DNA from: Mucilaginibacter segetis
GTDB lineage: Bacteria > Bacteroidota > Bacteroidia > Sphingobacteriales > Sphingobacteriaceae
NCBI RefSeq assembly: GCF_016522075.1
Contig: NZ_JAEHFW010000001.1
Coordinates: forward strand, 1,860,001 to 1,924,000
Direction of reading: 5' to 3'
Length of the DNA stretch: 64,000 bases
Part shown: piece after piece, positions 43,901 to 52,690 of the stretch
How the letters are laid out: each line of letters begins with the position of its first letter
Numbering within the stretch: position 1 is the first letter of the stretch
The notes under the pieces: generated by a model
Databases searched by the model: none
What the model was told of the DNA's origin: nothing
What the model saw: only the letters and a program-made list of their open reading frames with translations
Made by a program: the position numbers and the translations under genes

Positions 43901-44037
43901 CTAACAACGATATTAGCGTGGGTGAAAGCGTATTTTCCCGGACGTATATCCCAGGCGCCATTTACCGGAAACGTTTCCTGGGCACGGCACAGTTGAAATA
44001 CCATCAGAAAAAAACAAAAAAGTAAAGGTTTCTTCAT
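40957..44037 (-). CDS. Exported protein with two amidohydrolase domains
   Basis: The 1026-aa protein has a signal peptide (MKKPLLFCFFLMVFQLCRA) and two amidohydrolase units. The first (about 35-425) has KFIYPGLVDAYTTYGMPEA, again without HxH, and ends EKQALNSLTTIPAEMLGIADKVGTL. A beta-rich linker (about 440-560) follows. The second unit (about 580-1000) has ITPGIVDEHSHIAISGG with His631 and His633, FITCHSYVQSEI, HHIAGSTFSDWW, GFNSDDAEMAR and GKDADIVVWTANPLSVYAV, so it is the likely active, imidazolonepropionase/dipeptidase-like half. It leads a two-gene operon. Confidence 0.88.
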   Translation of the reverse strand: MKKPLLFCFFLMVFQLCRAQETFPVNGAWDIRPGKYAFTHANIVVSADQTITNGTLLIKDRVIEAVGKDAAIPKGYVIIDLKGKFIYPGLVDAYTTYGMPEAPRQSFTRGFGRVSVPVSTKPGAYGWNEAIKPEMTAKTIFHVNSSQAEVLKKNGFGTVQSLIHDGIARGTSVAVSLADESDNLVILNDEAAANYSFSKGTAATNYPSSLMGSIALLRQTYYDAQWYKNQNEEYNISLAEFNRMQNIPQIFEVSDPQNILRAAKIAKEFGKQYIYKTDGLEYQRIDAVKALASPLIIPLTFPAPYDVEDPVDARNISYEQLKNWELAPTNPGVLEKAGVKFAITSYGISNSRDFWTNLRKAIDYGLTEKQALNSLTTIPAEMLGIADKVGTLTKGKMASFIITSDSLFKADNIIYENWVEGRQYIVSKSDVADLRGVYNLTGDSFGNTVLTIGGSPGTYDVNIERKGPDSTRVRGTITRTGDDLSIYFNFRNKPSGVIRLAGYIADNSPVTIKGDAILPDGAHSKWTAAYSGPAPTSPAGRRGGTDKPDLQVGPVIYPFVAYGNAVLPKPETVLLKNGTVWTNEKDGILQNTDVLIENGKIKAIGKNLAAGNAKVIDATGKNITPGIVDEHSHIAISGGVNEGTQSVTSEVRIADVIDAEDINLYRQLAGGVTTSHILHGSANAIGGQNQLIKHRWGLLPEQLKFEGADPFIKFALGENVKGSNNNFSFGSELRFPQTRMGVEQVYIDAFTRAKEYKAARAIKGNNVRRDLELDALVEILDNKRFITCHSYVQSEINMLIHVADSLGFHINTFTHILEGYKVADKMKAHHIAGSTFSDWWAYKSEVAEAIPYNGKLMHEMGLVTGFNSDDAEMARRLNQEAGKAVTYGSMSQEEALKLVTLNPAKMLHIDNRVGSIKVGKDADIVVWTANPLSVYAVAEKTFVDGILYWDYDKDAANQKTMKTDEARIIQKMLEAKNGGAATQRPGMNRRRLYQCETLEEENFVVADEYTEMEKVRAAIHASAKNQ

Positions 44038-44205
44038 GTGATAATAGTTTTTTACTAAACTAAAACTATTTTTAAAATGATGTTTAAGAGTATTGCAATA
44101 TCATATAATTGTTACACCGCTGCATGGCGTATTTTACCCCCTATATTGCCGTATTTGCACCCTCTAAAATAATATCTGCAGTTTTATATTTATTATTTAA
44201 AATAA

Positions 44206-44730
44206 ATGAACATGTTAATAGAAGCTATTGAAGAGTATATAGAGGTTACAGATACATTTATCAACACCTTATCAAAATTTACTGAGGATAATTTTAATAA
44301 ACAAGCATTAAACTCTAGTTGGACGGCAGCGCAGGTTGCACAGCATATATTAAAATCACAGATAGGTATCCCAGCATGTTTAATAGGAAACACAATACCG
44401 GCAAAAAGACAGGCTGACGAAAAAAAGGATATGCTTGCAGGTATATTTTTAGATTTTAACGCAAAATATAAATCACCTTCCTATATCTTGCCTGATGATG
44501 CACCGCACGAAAAGACAATTATGCTGGCCGGATTAAAAGAAATATTCGATAAAATTAAATTAACAGCAGAAACTCTTAATGACGATTTTGTATGCCTTGA
44601 TTTTGATACCAATGCTTTTGGACCTCTTACCAGACTTGAAATATTATATTTATCGATATATCATATTATAAGACATGAAAGACAAGCCGATGTAATATAT
44701 CAATCCCTGACACATCAGGGACCGGTTTAA
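44206..44730 (+). CDS. DinB-family protein
   Basis: The 174-aa protein is a DinB four-helix bundle: LIEAIEEYIEVTDTFINTL, then SSWTAAQVAQHILKSQIGI with the first His, and LTRLEILYLSIYHIIRHERQADVI with the final His residues that complete the metal triad. DinB-like proteins act as metal-dependent transferases or hydrolases, often for bacillithiol-type reactions. The ATG at 44206 or 44212 may be used. The gene is alone and overlaps the convergent methyltransferase by 4 nt. Confidence 0.82.
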   Translation: MNMLIEAIEEYIEVTDTFINTLSKFTEDNFNKQALNSSWTAAQVAQHILKSQIGIPACLIGNTIPAKRQADEKKDMLAGIFLDFNAKYKSPSYILPDDAPHEKTIMLAGLKEIFDKIKLTAETLNDDFVCLDFDTNAFGPLTRLEILYLSIYHIIRHERQADVIYQSLTHQGPV

Positions 44731-45350
44731 TTTAACTTGGCTTTAATAATCATAGATTTCCATAAATAAGGAAATCTTCCACACCCTTTAAAATCCACAA
44801 TGGTAAAACCAGCATCGGTTAATAGCTTACTTAATGTATTTTTTGACCAAAACTTTATATGCCCGCCAACCGCTACCGGGTTGGTATGTTTATCCCACTT
44901 GTTAAATACACTTAATATTAAATTTTTAAAATAACCGTGATAAGGAGTAGATATGATCAGTTCTCCGTTTGTTTCGTCCAAAATACTTTTACAAAAATCA
45001 ATGAAAGCAAACGGGTTGTATAAATGCTCAATAACCTCGGTTGAAATGATAGTATCAAACTTAAGATCTCGTATTTCCACCGGCAATTTGCTATCGTCCA
45101 GGTCTTGGATAAAAAAACGATCCGGATTTTTTTGTTTTGCAATAGCTATACCTGTTTGCGAAGCATCAATGCCATAAGCATTATAACCATATGCTATTAA
45201 ATTATTAACCAAGTATCCATTTCCACATCCCAGGTCTAATATACACCGGTTATCTTCTTTATTAATAAGCGAGAGCAACGACTCCTGAATATAATGCCAC
45301 AGATGGCTCGGATTTTCGCTATGAAAATTATGCTCTTGATATTCTGCCAT
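44727..45350 (-). CDS. Class I SAM-dependent methyltransferase
   Basis: The 207-aa protein has the SAM-binding motif I ILDLGCGNGYLVNNL, motif II YGIDASQTGIAIAKQKN, and IISTEVIEHLYNPFAFIDF, so it is a UbiG/UbiE-like methyltransferase (Methyltransf_23/25). The later GHIKFWSKNTLSKLLTDAGF fits a small-molecule substrate. Substrate unknown. It is convergent with the DinB gene. Confidence 0.9.
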   Translation of the reverse strand: MAEYQEHNFHSENPSHLWHYIQESLLSLINKEDNRCILDLGCGNGYLVNNLIAYGYNAYGIDASQTGIAIAKQKNPDRFFIQDLDDSKLPVEIRDLKFDTIISTEVIEHLYNPFAFIDFCKSILDETNGELIISTPYHGYFKNLILSVFNKWDKHTNPVAVGGHIKFWSKNTLSKLLTDAGFTIVDFKGCGRFPYLWKSMIIKAKLN

Positions 45351-45432
45351 AAAACAATTTAAATTATATGTCCAAGATAATAATTAAGTAATAAGAGGAC
45401 TATTTAAAAAAGAAAAACAGAAAGAAATGTAT

Positions 45433-45440
45433 TATTTTTG
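45433..45440 (+). promoter_or_regulatory. Candidate -7 box (TATTTTTG) for the DUF4920 gene
   Basis: TATTTTTG fits TAnnTTTG, 26 nt upstream of the start at 45467. No TTTG is seen at the -33 position. Confidence 0.35.
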
Positions 45441-45466
45441 TTTGATAATATCCCTAAAATATCATT

Positions 45467-45940
45467 ATGAAAAAATTAATCCTGTTTTTATTATGTATTT
45501 GTTTCAGCATTTTTGCTTGGGCACAAAATAGCATTAAACCCGCTGCTCCCGGTGTTACTTATGGTAAAATTGTTACCGGCGATAACGCGCTTACTACCGA
45601 GCAGCTTAATACAACATTGGCTACTGATTCCGTTTATAAAGGAAAAATTACCGGTACTGTTGTTGAGGTTTGTAAAAAGAAAGGTTGTTTTATGAAAATT
45701 GCTCAACCTGATGGTTCACCCATAATGGTGCAGTTTACTGATTACGCTTACTTTATGCCGCAAAATATTGTTGGAAAAACTGTAGTAGTAGAAGGTGCAG
45801 CTAAAGTTAAGGAGACACCTGTTGAACGATTGAAGCATTATGCAGCGGATTCCGGAAAAAGCGAAGAAGAAATAGCTGCTATAACTGTACCCAAAAGAGA
45901 CATCGCCATTATGGCTGATGGTGTACTTATTGTTAAATAG
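45467..45940 (+). CDS. Exported DUF4920 protein
   Basis: The 157-aa protein has a signal peptide (MKKLILFLLCICFSIFAWA) and matches DUF4920: GKITGTVVEVCKKKGCFMKI (with a conserved Cys pair), VQFTDYAYFMPQNIVGKTVVVEG, and a C-terminal VPKRDIAIMADGVLIV. DUF4920 is an OB-like family of periplasmic proteins in Bacteroidota; function unknown. It stands alone between its -7 box and a terminator. Confidence 0.88.
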   Translation: MKKLILFLLCICFSIFAWAQNSIKPAAPGVTYGKIVTGDNALTTEQLNTTLATDSVYKGKITGTVVEVCKKKGCFMKIAQPDGSPIMVQFTDYAYFMPQNIVGKTVVVEGAAKVKETPVERLKHYAADSGKSEEEIAAITVPKRDIAIMADGVLIVK

Positions 45941-45962
45941 TAATTTATAATATTTTCTATAT

Positions 45963-45992
45963 AAAGCCTGTAAAAGAAATTTTACGGGCTTT
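45963..45992 (+). terminator. Intrinsic terminator after the DUF4920 gene
   Basis: AAAGCCTGTAAAA (45963-45975), loop GAAA, and TTTTACGGGCTTT (45980-45992) form a 13-bp stem with one G-U pair. A short T-run follows. Confidence 0.85.
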
Positions 45993-46007
45993 TATATTAT
46001 ATAAATC

Positions 46008-46021
46008 CACAATAAATTGTG
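46008..46021. promoter_or_regulatory. CACAAT-AA-ATTGTG dyad upstream of uxaC
   Basis: A perfect 6-bp inverted repeat with a 2-nt centre lies 47 nt upstream of the uxaC start and after the terminator of the preceding gene, the place of an operator for the hexuronate operon. The regulator is not in the window. Confidence 0.4.
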
Positions 46022-46068
46022 CGTTAATCTTATTTATCCTAATATTACAATTGAACATTAAACTTCTT

Positions 46069-47478
46069 ATGAATACTTTTCTTAATGATGATTTTTTACT
46101 GCACACCCCCACAGCTAAACGTTTATATCACGACTATGCGGCTAAAATGCCTATAATAGATTACCATTGCCATTTGCCTCCAAATGAGATCGCAGACGAT
46201 ATTAATTTCGAAAATCTTACGGCTGTCTGGTTAAATGGTGATCATTATAAATGGCGGGCAATGCGGGCTAACGGCGTAAATGAAAGTTATATAACCGGAG
46301 GAAAATCTGACAAAGAAAAATTTGATCAATGGGCTGCCACAGTTCCTTATACCTTGCGCAACCCTTTATATCACTGGACTCATCTGGAACTGCAAAGATA
46401 TTTTAACATACATGATCGTCTGTCTGCAGCAACAGCATCAGATATTTATGCGCATTGCAATACCATGCTTCAACAAAAGCAAAACAGTGTGCGTGGCCTT
46501 ATAACTGCCCGTAATGTAGAAACTATTTGCACAACTGATGATCCGCTTGATAACCTGGAGCATCATCAAAAGATAAAAAAAGATGGTTTTGGCACTAAAG
46601 TGCTTCCCGCTTTCAGACCCGATAAAGCCATGCAAGCTGATGATGTTATTGCGCTTAATACTTACATACAGCGGCTGGAAGAAATTTCCGATAGTACAAT
46701 AAGCAGATTTGAAGAATATCTTAGTGCTTTAAAAAAACGCCACAACTATTTTGCTGCTAACGGGTGTTGTGTGTCTGACCACGGATTAGAGCATATGTAC
46801 GCAGAAGATTATACTGATATTGAGATAAATGCTATTTTTTCAAAAATACGCTCAGAGCAGATGTTATCATCCATGGAAATCGCTAAATTCAAATCTGCAA
46901 TGTTATATACTTTCGCGGTTTGGGATCATGAAAAAGGCTGGGTACAACAATACCATATAGGTGCTTTGCGTAATAACAGCTCACGTGGATTAAGGCAGGC
47001 AGGACCTGATACCGGCAGAGATTCTATAGGGGATTTTTTACAAGGCATCAGTCTATCACGCTTTTTGGACAAATTGGATAAAGAAGACAGGTTGACTAAA
47101 ACAATTATTTATAATTTAAACCCATCTGATAACGAGCTGATAGCAACCATGGCTGGTAATTTTAACGATGGCTCAATAGCGGGCAAAATACAGTTTGGTT
47201 CCGCATGGTGGTTTCTTGACCAAAAAGACGGCATGACCAAACAATTGAACACTTTATCAAACATGGGGCTGCTTAGTCGTTTGGTGGGCATGCTGACAGA
47301 CTCACGTAGTTTTTTGTCCTTTCCGCGTCATGAATATTTCAGACGAATACTGTGCAATCTTTTTGGCGATGATATAGAAAACGGTGAACTACCTAATGAC
47401 CTGGAATGGACAGGAAAAATAATTCAGGATATCTGTTACTATAATGCTAAAAGTTATTTTGATTTTGATAAAAAATAG
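46069..47478 (+). CDS. uxaC: Glucuronate/galacturonate isomerase
   Basis: The 469-aa protein is UxaC: MPIIDYHCHLPPNEIADD with the metal ligands His33 and His35, CTTDDPLDNLEHH, KVLPAFRPDKAM, HGLEHMY, GWVQQYHIGALRNN, GGWWFLDQ-like AWWFLDQKDGM and LTDSRSFLSFPRHEYFRRILC. It isomerises hexuronates to ketohexonates (glucuronate to fructuronate). The start at 46069 is chosen since the longer frame adds six residues ahead of MNTFLNDDF. It lies 2 nt before the sugar kinase. uxaB/uxuA are not in the window. Confidence 0.95.
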   Translation: MNTFLNDDFLLHTPTAKRLYHDYAAKMPIIDYHCHLPPNEIADDINFENLTAVWLNGDHYKWRAMRANGVNESYITGGKSDKEKFDQWAATVPYTLRNPLYHWTHLELQRYFNIHDRLSAATASDIYAHCNTMLQQKQNSVRGLITARNVETICTTDDPLDNLEHHQKIKKDGFGTKVLPAFRPDKAMQADDVIALNTYIQRLEEISDSTISRFEEYLSALKKRHNYFAANGCCVSDHGLEHMYAEDYTDIEINAIFSKIRSEQMLSSMEIAKFKSAMLYTFAVWDHEKGWVQQYHIGALRNNSSRGLRQAGPDTGRDSIGDFLQGISLSRFLDKLDKEDRLTKTIIYNLNPSDNELIATMAGNFNDGSIAGKIQFGSAWWFLDQKDGMTKQLNTLSNMGLLSRLVGMLTDSRSFLSFPRHEYFRRILCNLFGDDIENGELPNDLEWTGKIIQDICYYNAKSYFDFDKK

Positions 47479-47480
47479 AG

Positions 47481-48524
47481 ATGAGTTCCGTACTATCAAA
47501 AAATCATAAGCAGGGCGAGGTTTTATGTTTTGGTGAACTACTTCTAAGACTTAGCCCCGATGAGGAAGGTCGGTGGTTAAATAACAACTCATTGCCGTTT
47601 TTTATTGGAGGTGCCGAACTTAATGTAGCAACGGCTTTATCATTATGGGATATACCTTGCAAATATTTTACAGCACTTCCTCAAAATAATCTATCGGCAG
47701 AGATTGTCCGTCATTTGAATAAAAAAAACATTGATATTTCAAGTATTCTTTACCAAGGTAACCGAATAGGAATATATTTTTTGACTAAGGGTAAGGATCT
47801 TAAAAATGATGCTTTAATATATGACAGGGCAAATTCTGCATTTGCGGACCTAAAGCCGGGTATGATAAACTGGGATGAAATTTTTGAGGGAATCACCTGG
47901 TTTCATTTCAGCGCTATATGCCCTGCCATAAGTCAACAGGCGGCTGATGTTTGTTTAGAAGTATTAAAAGCGGCTTCGGCTAAAAATATTACAATATCAG
48001 TCGACTTGAATTATCGCTCAAAGCTGTGGCAGTACGGCAAAAAGCCGAGTAGCATTATGCCTCAATTGGTACAATATTGTGATGTTGTTATGGGAAATAT
48101 ATGGGCAGCAGAATTTATGTTGGACATTCCTGTTTTAGGAGATATACATGAAACAGGTCAAAAAAGCACTTATTTAAAAGAGGCCTTATCAACCTCGAAA
48201 CAAATTACAAGGTTGTATACCAAATGTAAGGCAGTTGCCAATACTTTCCGATTTGATACAGATAACCTAATCAGCTATTATACATCTTTGTATACTGAAG
48301 GCGATTTTTACAACTCTTATGAATATAAAACTAATAAAATAGTATGTAAGGTGGGTTCCGGAGATTGTTTTATGGCTGGTTTAATTTATGGTTTATATCA
48401 TAATCATCAGCCGCAAGAGTTATTAGATTTTGCCACAGCCGCGGCTTTTCAAAAACTGTTTATAAACAGCGATGCAACCACCCAAACTGTCGAAGATATT
48501 AATAAAGCCATAAAATATGAATAA
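47481..48524 (+). CDS. kdgK: PfkB-family sugar kinase, probably 2-keto-3-deoxygluconate kinase
   Basis: The 347-aa protein is a ribokinase/PfkB fold: CFGELLLRLSPDE, GGAELNVATALSLWDI, ISVDLNYRSKLW, and the anion-hole/catalytic GSGDCFMAGLIYGL near residue 290. Its place between uxaC and eda makes KDG kinase the most likely activity. The middle part (about 205-270) is somewhat unusual in that the N-E-x-E type motif is replaced by GNIWAAEFML. It overlaps eda by 8 nt. Confidence 0.9.
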   Translation: MSSVLSKNHKQGEVLCFGELLLRLSPDEEGRWLNNNSLPFFIGGAELNVATALSLWDIPCKYFTALPQNNLSAEIVRHLNKKNIDISSILYQGNRIGIYFLTKGKDLKNDALIYDRANSAFADLKPGMINWDEIFEGITWFHFSAICPAISQQAADVCLEVLKAASAKNITISVDLNYRSKLWQYGKKPSSIMPQLVQYCDVVMGNIWAAEFMLDIPVLGDIHETGQKSTYLKEALSTSKQITRLYTKCKAVANTFRFDTDNLISYYTSLYTEGDFYNSYEYKTNKIVCKVGSGDCFMAGLIYGLYHNHQPQELLDFATAAAFQKLFINSDATTQTVEDINKAIKYE

Positions 48525-49176
48525 AAAAGAAGCTGTTTTAGATGGCATTTTATTACAAGGAATGCTGCCGCTGTTTTTTTATGAAGACGCGCAAGTGAGT
48601 GTACAAGTAATTAAAACGCTTTACAATGCCGGGGTAAAGGTACTGGAATACACCAACCGTGGAAAAGAAGCGTTGGATAATTTCAAAATAATTAAAAAAG
48701 AAGTGCTGAACAGCATGCCCGAATTACATTTGGGTATAGGCACTATAAAAACCGCAGATGAAGCTCAACAATTTGTAGATGCCGGCGCTGATTTTATAGT
48801 TTCACCAATAATAGATGCCCAAGTAGCGAAAATAGCGGCGGAACATACATTGTTATGGATACCGGGCTGCATGACGCCAACAGAAATACACCAGGCACAA
48901 CTAAATAATGCCCGGTTAATAAAAATATTCCCGGCTAATATATTGGGACCGGCTTTTGTATCATCTGTCCGCGATCTTTTTCAGGGGCAGCTTTTTATAC
49001 CAACGGGTGGGGTAGAGATAGAAGCAGATAATATAGCAGGATGGTTCCGTTCCGGTGTTTGTGCTGTAGGTGTAGGTAGTAAATTAATCAGTAAAAATAT
49101 ATTAGATAAGCAATTATACGACCAGCTATATAATGACACATGCAAAGCGCTTGAGCTGGTGCAATTAAGCAAGTAG
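48517..49176 (+). CDS. eda: KDPG/KHG aldolase
   Basis: The 219-aa protein is a class I KDPG aldolase: EYTNRGKEAL with Glu44 and Arg48, LGIGTIKTADEAQQFVDAGADFIVSP, IPGCMTPTEI, and the Schiff-base Lys136 in LIKIFPANILGP; phosphate binding follows with PTGGVE and GVGSKL. It splits 2-keto-3-deoxy-6-phosphogluconate to pyruvate and glyceraldehyde 3-phosphate and completes the uronate module. It overlaps the kinase gene, so translation is coupled. Confidence 0.94.
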   Translation: MNKKEAVLDGILLQGMLPLFFYEDAQVSVQVIKTLYNAGVKVLEYTNRGKEALDNFKIIKKEVLNSMPELHLGIGTIKTADEAQQFVDAGADFIVSPIIDAQVAKIAAEHTLLWIPGCMTPTEIHQAQLNNARLIKIFPANILGPAFVSSVRDLFQGQLFIPTGGVEIEADNIAGWFRSGVCAVGVGSKLISKNILDKQLYDQLYNDTCKALELVQLSK

Positions 49177-49207
49177 ATTACTATAAAACAGATGTAAATG
49201 TGATTTT

Positions 49208-49444
49208 ATGGAGCAAATTCAAAAAGACCCATTACATGGTAAAACACTGGAGGTTATTTTAAAAGCATTAGTAATACACTTTGGTTGGCCCGAATTGGGA
49301 TATCGCATACGTATCAACTGTTTTTTGGATAACCCAAGCATCAACTCGAGCCTTAAATTTTTACGAAAGACTCCCTGGGCACGTAAAAAAATAGAGGATC
49401 TTTATATTAAATACCATAAACAGATGGATAATAACAAAACTTAA
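49208..49444 (+). CDS. VF530-family DNA-binding protein (DUF2132)
   Basis: The 78-aa protein fits VF530: [54 protein letters not shown]. These small proteins bind DNA. The gene is 31 nt after eda and overlaps the convergent helicase-like gene by 4 nt. Confidence 0.9.
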   Translation: MEQIQKDPLHGKTLEVILKALVIHFGWPELGYRIRINCFLDNPSINSSLKFLRKTPWARKKIEDLYIKYHKQMDNNKT

Positions 49445-50751
49445 TGTTTCTTTTTATTATTCATTTTTGCCTTAGTACCTGAGCTGTAATTATACGTTTT
49501 GGCATTACTTGGTTTCTTTTCGTGAAAAGCCTCGCCCGGCACATGAGTGTTTGGATTTGGCTTGCCTGGCTGTTTTTGTTTTGCCTCAGTTTTGTCCTTT
49601 TTATCCTTTTCAATTATTAATTCATCAGGTAATTCTGCATTAAGCATTTTTTGTCCGGTTGCCTGTTCAATTTTTCGTACCTGATCTAACTCTATATCAG
49701 TAGTAAAAATTATAGCCAATGTCTCTTCCTGCGTATCTGGTGTTCCATTAACTACATGGTCAATATATATATGCTTTTCCAGCGGTAAATCAAAATGAAT
49801 AATAAAGGGAATATTTTTCAGATCTACCTTTAATTTCAATTCATTTGCAATTATCAATGCACGGCATGCCTCAGTTTCTTTAAATTCTTCAATTGTATCT
49901 AAACTATTTTGCTCAAAGTTCAAGGGGTTTAGAATAGCCACAGCATTATGCATACGATTCGCTAAACTTTTATAAATTTTGTCGGCCGTTATCCGGGTAT
50001 TCACAAACACTACCGCTTTAGTAAATAGCTCATCATCATACATAAATAAATTAAGCAAGTTTAGTTTGGTGCCAAAATTAGGCACATGATAAAGTACCTG
50101 TGAGTGTGTTTGTATTTCTGTATCAGGCACTTCATCAACTTCAATAGTCGCAGGTAATTGCATAAATGGGGCTATCATTTTATTCAAACGCTCATGCAAT
50201 ACCTCACTAAAAACCAGGTGCTGGCACTTTATGATACTGTTTGCCAGTTCTGTTACAGGCAATTGCATACCTTGTTTTACAATTAGCTGTGCGTCATCCA
50301 CTATAAAAAGATCTATCTTATTTAAGTTAAGTCCTAACTTCAGGTAAATTGCACGTGCTCTGTCAGGCATAGCTACTATAATGTCTGCGCCTTCGGCCAA
50401 ATCATCCATTTGCTGCTCTATGCTGCCACCGGTATGTAAACCAACTATTTGTATGGCCGTATTTCTATTCAATAATTCAAATTGTGCTATTATAGCAAAT
50501 ACACTTTCCTGGCTGGGCGTCAATATTAAAACCCTTGGTACGCCATCAGGCTTATAATTAAATAAATTCAACGCTCCCAAAACATAAGTTGTTGTTTTCC
50601 CACAGCCTTCGGGTCCAATGCTAACAACGTCCTGTCCGCCAATTATCCTGGATAATGATTTTAATTGGATCTCTTTCGGAGAATTGAAACCGACCTCGTT
50701 TAATGTTTTTATTAGCTGCTTTTTTAGCTTAAATTTTTCTGCCCACACCAT
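49441..50751 (-). CDS. DEAD-box helicase-like protein with degenerate catalytic motifs
   Basis: The 436-aa protein has the two-domain SF2 layout: Q motif ([13 protein letters not shown]), Walker [10 protein letters not shown] (46-54), Ia (LILTPSQE) and IV ([15 protein letters not shown]). Motif II is VDDAQ (151-155) instead of DEAD, and motif VI HRIGRTGR is replaced by DHVVNGTPD (331-339), so the catalytic arginines are absent. A basic disordered tail rich in K and Q follows (about 380-436). The ATG at 50751 gives the Q-motif start. ATP-independent RNA binding is inferred. Confidence 0.82.
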   Translation of the reverse strand: MVWAEKFKLKKQLIKTLNEVGFNSPKEIQLKSLSRIIGGQDVVSIGPEGCGKTTTYVLGALNLFNYKPDGVPRVLILTPSQESVFAIIAQFELLNRNTAIQIVGLHTGGSIEQQMDDLAEGADIIVAMPDRARAIYLKLGLNLNKIDLFIVDDAQLIVKQGMQLPVTELANSIIKCQHLVFSEVLHERLNKMIAPFMQLPATIEVDEVPDTEIQTHSQVLYHVPNFGTKLNLLNLFMYDDELFTKAVVFVNTRITADKIYKSLANRMHNAVAILNPLNFEQNSLDTIEEFKETEACRALIIANELKLKVDLKNIPFIIHFDLPLEKHIYIDHVVNGTPDTQEETLAIIFTTDIELDQVRKIEQATGQKMLNAELPDELIIEKDKKDKTEAKQKQPGKPNPNTHVPGEAFHEKKPSNAKTYNYSSGTKAKMNNKKKH

Positions 50752-50826
50752 AGTAAAATATAAAGAATGCAAAAATACATCTAATAATTCAGCATACATT
50801 ATTACTTTTATTTAATAACCTGAATT

Positions 50827-51987
50827 ATGAGAAAGTTTATCATCTTAACAGCACTGCTTTACCTTGCTGTAATTACAAATGCACAGGAAAAATTTAACGG
50901 TTTAAATACCAATATGGGTAATATATACCGTTTATCTGATGCAGTTAGCCGATCAATTAGTCCGGAAAATTTTAATGGCGAAAAGGGGAAAGGAGGGATG
51001 GCGACAACAGGAACCGGCGCCTCTGCTGCACGTGAGTTAGGGCAAACCTGGAAGGTTAGTCCGAGTGTTATCATAAAAAAACACACCACTTATACTATAG
51101 CTGAAATTGACGGGCCGGGAGCCGTTCAGCACATCTGGATGACACCTACCGGCAACTGGCGTTTTTCTATTATTCGCTTTTACTGGGATGATGAAACTAC
51201 ACCGTCTGTAGAAGTTCCTGTTGGTGACTTCTTTTGTATGGGATGGGGTAAGTATGCGCCAATACAATCATTAGCTGTAGCTGTAAACCCCGGTAGCGCA
51301 TTCAACTGCTACTGGCCAATGCCTTTTCATAAAAAATGCCGTATAACAATGGAAAATATTGATGATCAGGACATGGTTTTATACTATCAGGTTGATTATA
51401 CGCTGACAAAAGTACCTGACGATGCTGCTTATTTTCATGCGCAGTTCAGGAGGGTAAATCCGCTGCCATATAAAAAAGATTATGTTTTAGTAGATAGTAT
51501 TCAAGGTAAAGGGCAATATGTGGGTACTTATCTGGCCTATGGCTCAAATAAAAATGGATGGTGGGGTGAAGGGGAAATAAAATTTTTTATGGATGGAGAT
51601 ACTAAATTCCCCACGATAATAGGTACCGGTACTGAAGATTACTTTTGCGGGTCATATAATTTTGAAACCAAAAAGAAAAACGCAGCAGGTGTAGAAACTG
51701 CAGAATATACAGAGTTTACAGGTCCCTATACCGGTTTGGCACAGGTGATACGCGGCGACGGGAATTATAATATTGCTCAACGTTTTGGTTTATACCGATG
51801 GCATATCGCCGATCCTATCCGTTTTGAAAGAGGCTTGAAAGTAACCCTACAGGATCTGGGGTGGCGCAGCGGAGGGCGTTATATGCCTTTACAGGATGAT
51901 ATCGCCTCCGTAGTGTTTTGGTATCAAACAGGTTCTCACACACCTTTCCCAAAATTACCTTCAAAGGATGAACTGGAAATAAACTAA
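50827..51987 (+). CDS. GH172-type (DUF2961) exported glycoside hydrolase
   Basis: The 386-aa protein has a signal peptide (MRKFIILTALLYLAVITNA) and the DUF2961 fold: LSDAVSRSISPENFNGEKGKGG, DGPGAVQHIWMTPTGNWRFSIIRFYWDDE, VPVGDFFCMGWGK, YYQVDYTLTKVPDDAAYFHAQF and GTGTEDYFCGSYNFE near residue 270 (acid pair Glu/Asp). GH172 enzymes are alpha-D-fructofuranosidases or arabinofuranosidases; specificity here unknown. It is a single gene, divergent from the helicase-like gene. Confidence 0.92.
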   Translation: MRKFIILTALLYLAVITNAQEKFNGLNTNMGNIYRLSDAVSRSISPENFNGEKGKGGMATTGTGASAARELGQTWKVSPSVIIKKHTTYTIAEIDGPGAVQHIWMTPTGNWRFSIIRFYWDDETTPSVEVPVGDFFCMGWGKYAPIQSLAVAVNPGSAFNCYWPMPFHKKCRITMENIDDQDMVLYYQVDYTLTKVPDDAAYFHAQFRRVNPLPYKKDYVLVDSIQGKGQYVGTYLAYGSNKNGWWGEGEIKFFMDGDTKFPTIIGTGTEDYFCGSYNFETKKKNAAGVETAEYTEFTGPYTGLAQVIRGDGNYNIAQRFGLYRWHIADPIRFERGLKVTLQDLGWRSGGRYMPLQDDIASVVFWYQTGSHTPFPKLPSKDELEIN

Positions 51988-52005
51988 AACATGGTAGAAG
52001 ACAAG

Positions 52006-52680
52006 TTATAAAATGCCTTTAATGATGTCCCAAACATTTGCTGCAAGTATTTTGGCACCTTCAGCAGTAGGGTGTATTCCGTCCGCCTGATTTAATGAAC
52101 GTATACCACCTACACCTTGCAATAAAAAAGGAACAAGTGTCATGTCGTTTTTCTTAGCAAGATAGGGGAAAATATTTTTGAAATCTTTAGCATAATTCGC
52201 TCCCATATTTGGAGGCACTTGCATGCCCAGCATTACCAGTTTAGCCTGCGGATATTTAGCCTTTACTTTATCAATAATAGCCTGAAGATTTTCTTTTGTT
52301 TCCTTTACCGGTATTCCACGTAAACCATCGTTTGCACCTAACTCTAATACAAAAACATCAAGGGGTTGCTTTAACAGCCAGTCAATACGTCCCAAACCGC
52401 CTGCAGACGTTTCTCCGCTTAGTCCTGCATTCACAATTGTATATGGTAGTTTAGCCGAATCTATTTTTGCCTGAACTACATTTGGGTAAGCATCTGCTGG
52501 ATCATCTAAACCGTAACCGGCTGTTAAACTATCTCCGAAAAAAAGAATGGTTTTTTTCTGCTTGTTTGTTGCAGCCGTATTAGTAACGGTATCGGTTGAT
52601 TCCGGTTTATTTTTACCACTGCAACCTGCAAACGCTATTATAGTAACTATTAAAACGGCTATTTTTATCCGATGTTTCAT
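52006..52680 (-). CDS. Arylesterase-like SGNH hydrolase lipoprotein (TesA/EstA type)
   Basis: The 224-aa protein has a lipobox IIAFAGC with the lipid Cys20, so it is a lipoprotein. Block I is FFGDSLTAGYGL, block II NAGLSGETSAGG, block III LGANDGLRGI and block V DGIHPTAEGA: a TesA-like arylesterase/thioesterase. The start at 52680 avoids overlap with the upstream gene (the longer frame from 52698 would overlap it by 8 nt). It follows the ABC permease by 10 nt, the common tesA-ybbA-ybbP arrangement of many bacteria. Confidence 0.92.
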   Translation of the reverse strand: MKHRIKIAVLIVTIIAFAGCSGKNKPESTDTVTNTAATNKQKKTILFFGDSLTAGYGLDDPADAYPNVVQAKIDSAKLPYTIVNAGLSGETSAGGLGRIDWLLKQPLDVFVLELGANDGLRGIPVKETKENLQAIIDKVKAKYPQAKLVMLGMQVPPNMGANYAKDFKNIFPYLAKKNDMTLVPFLLQGVGGIRSLNQADGIHPTAEGAKILAANVWDIIKGIL

Positions 52681-52690
52681 TTTTATTTCC

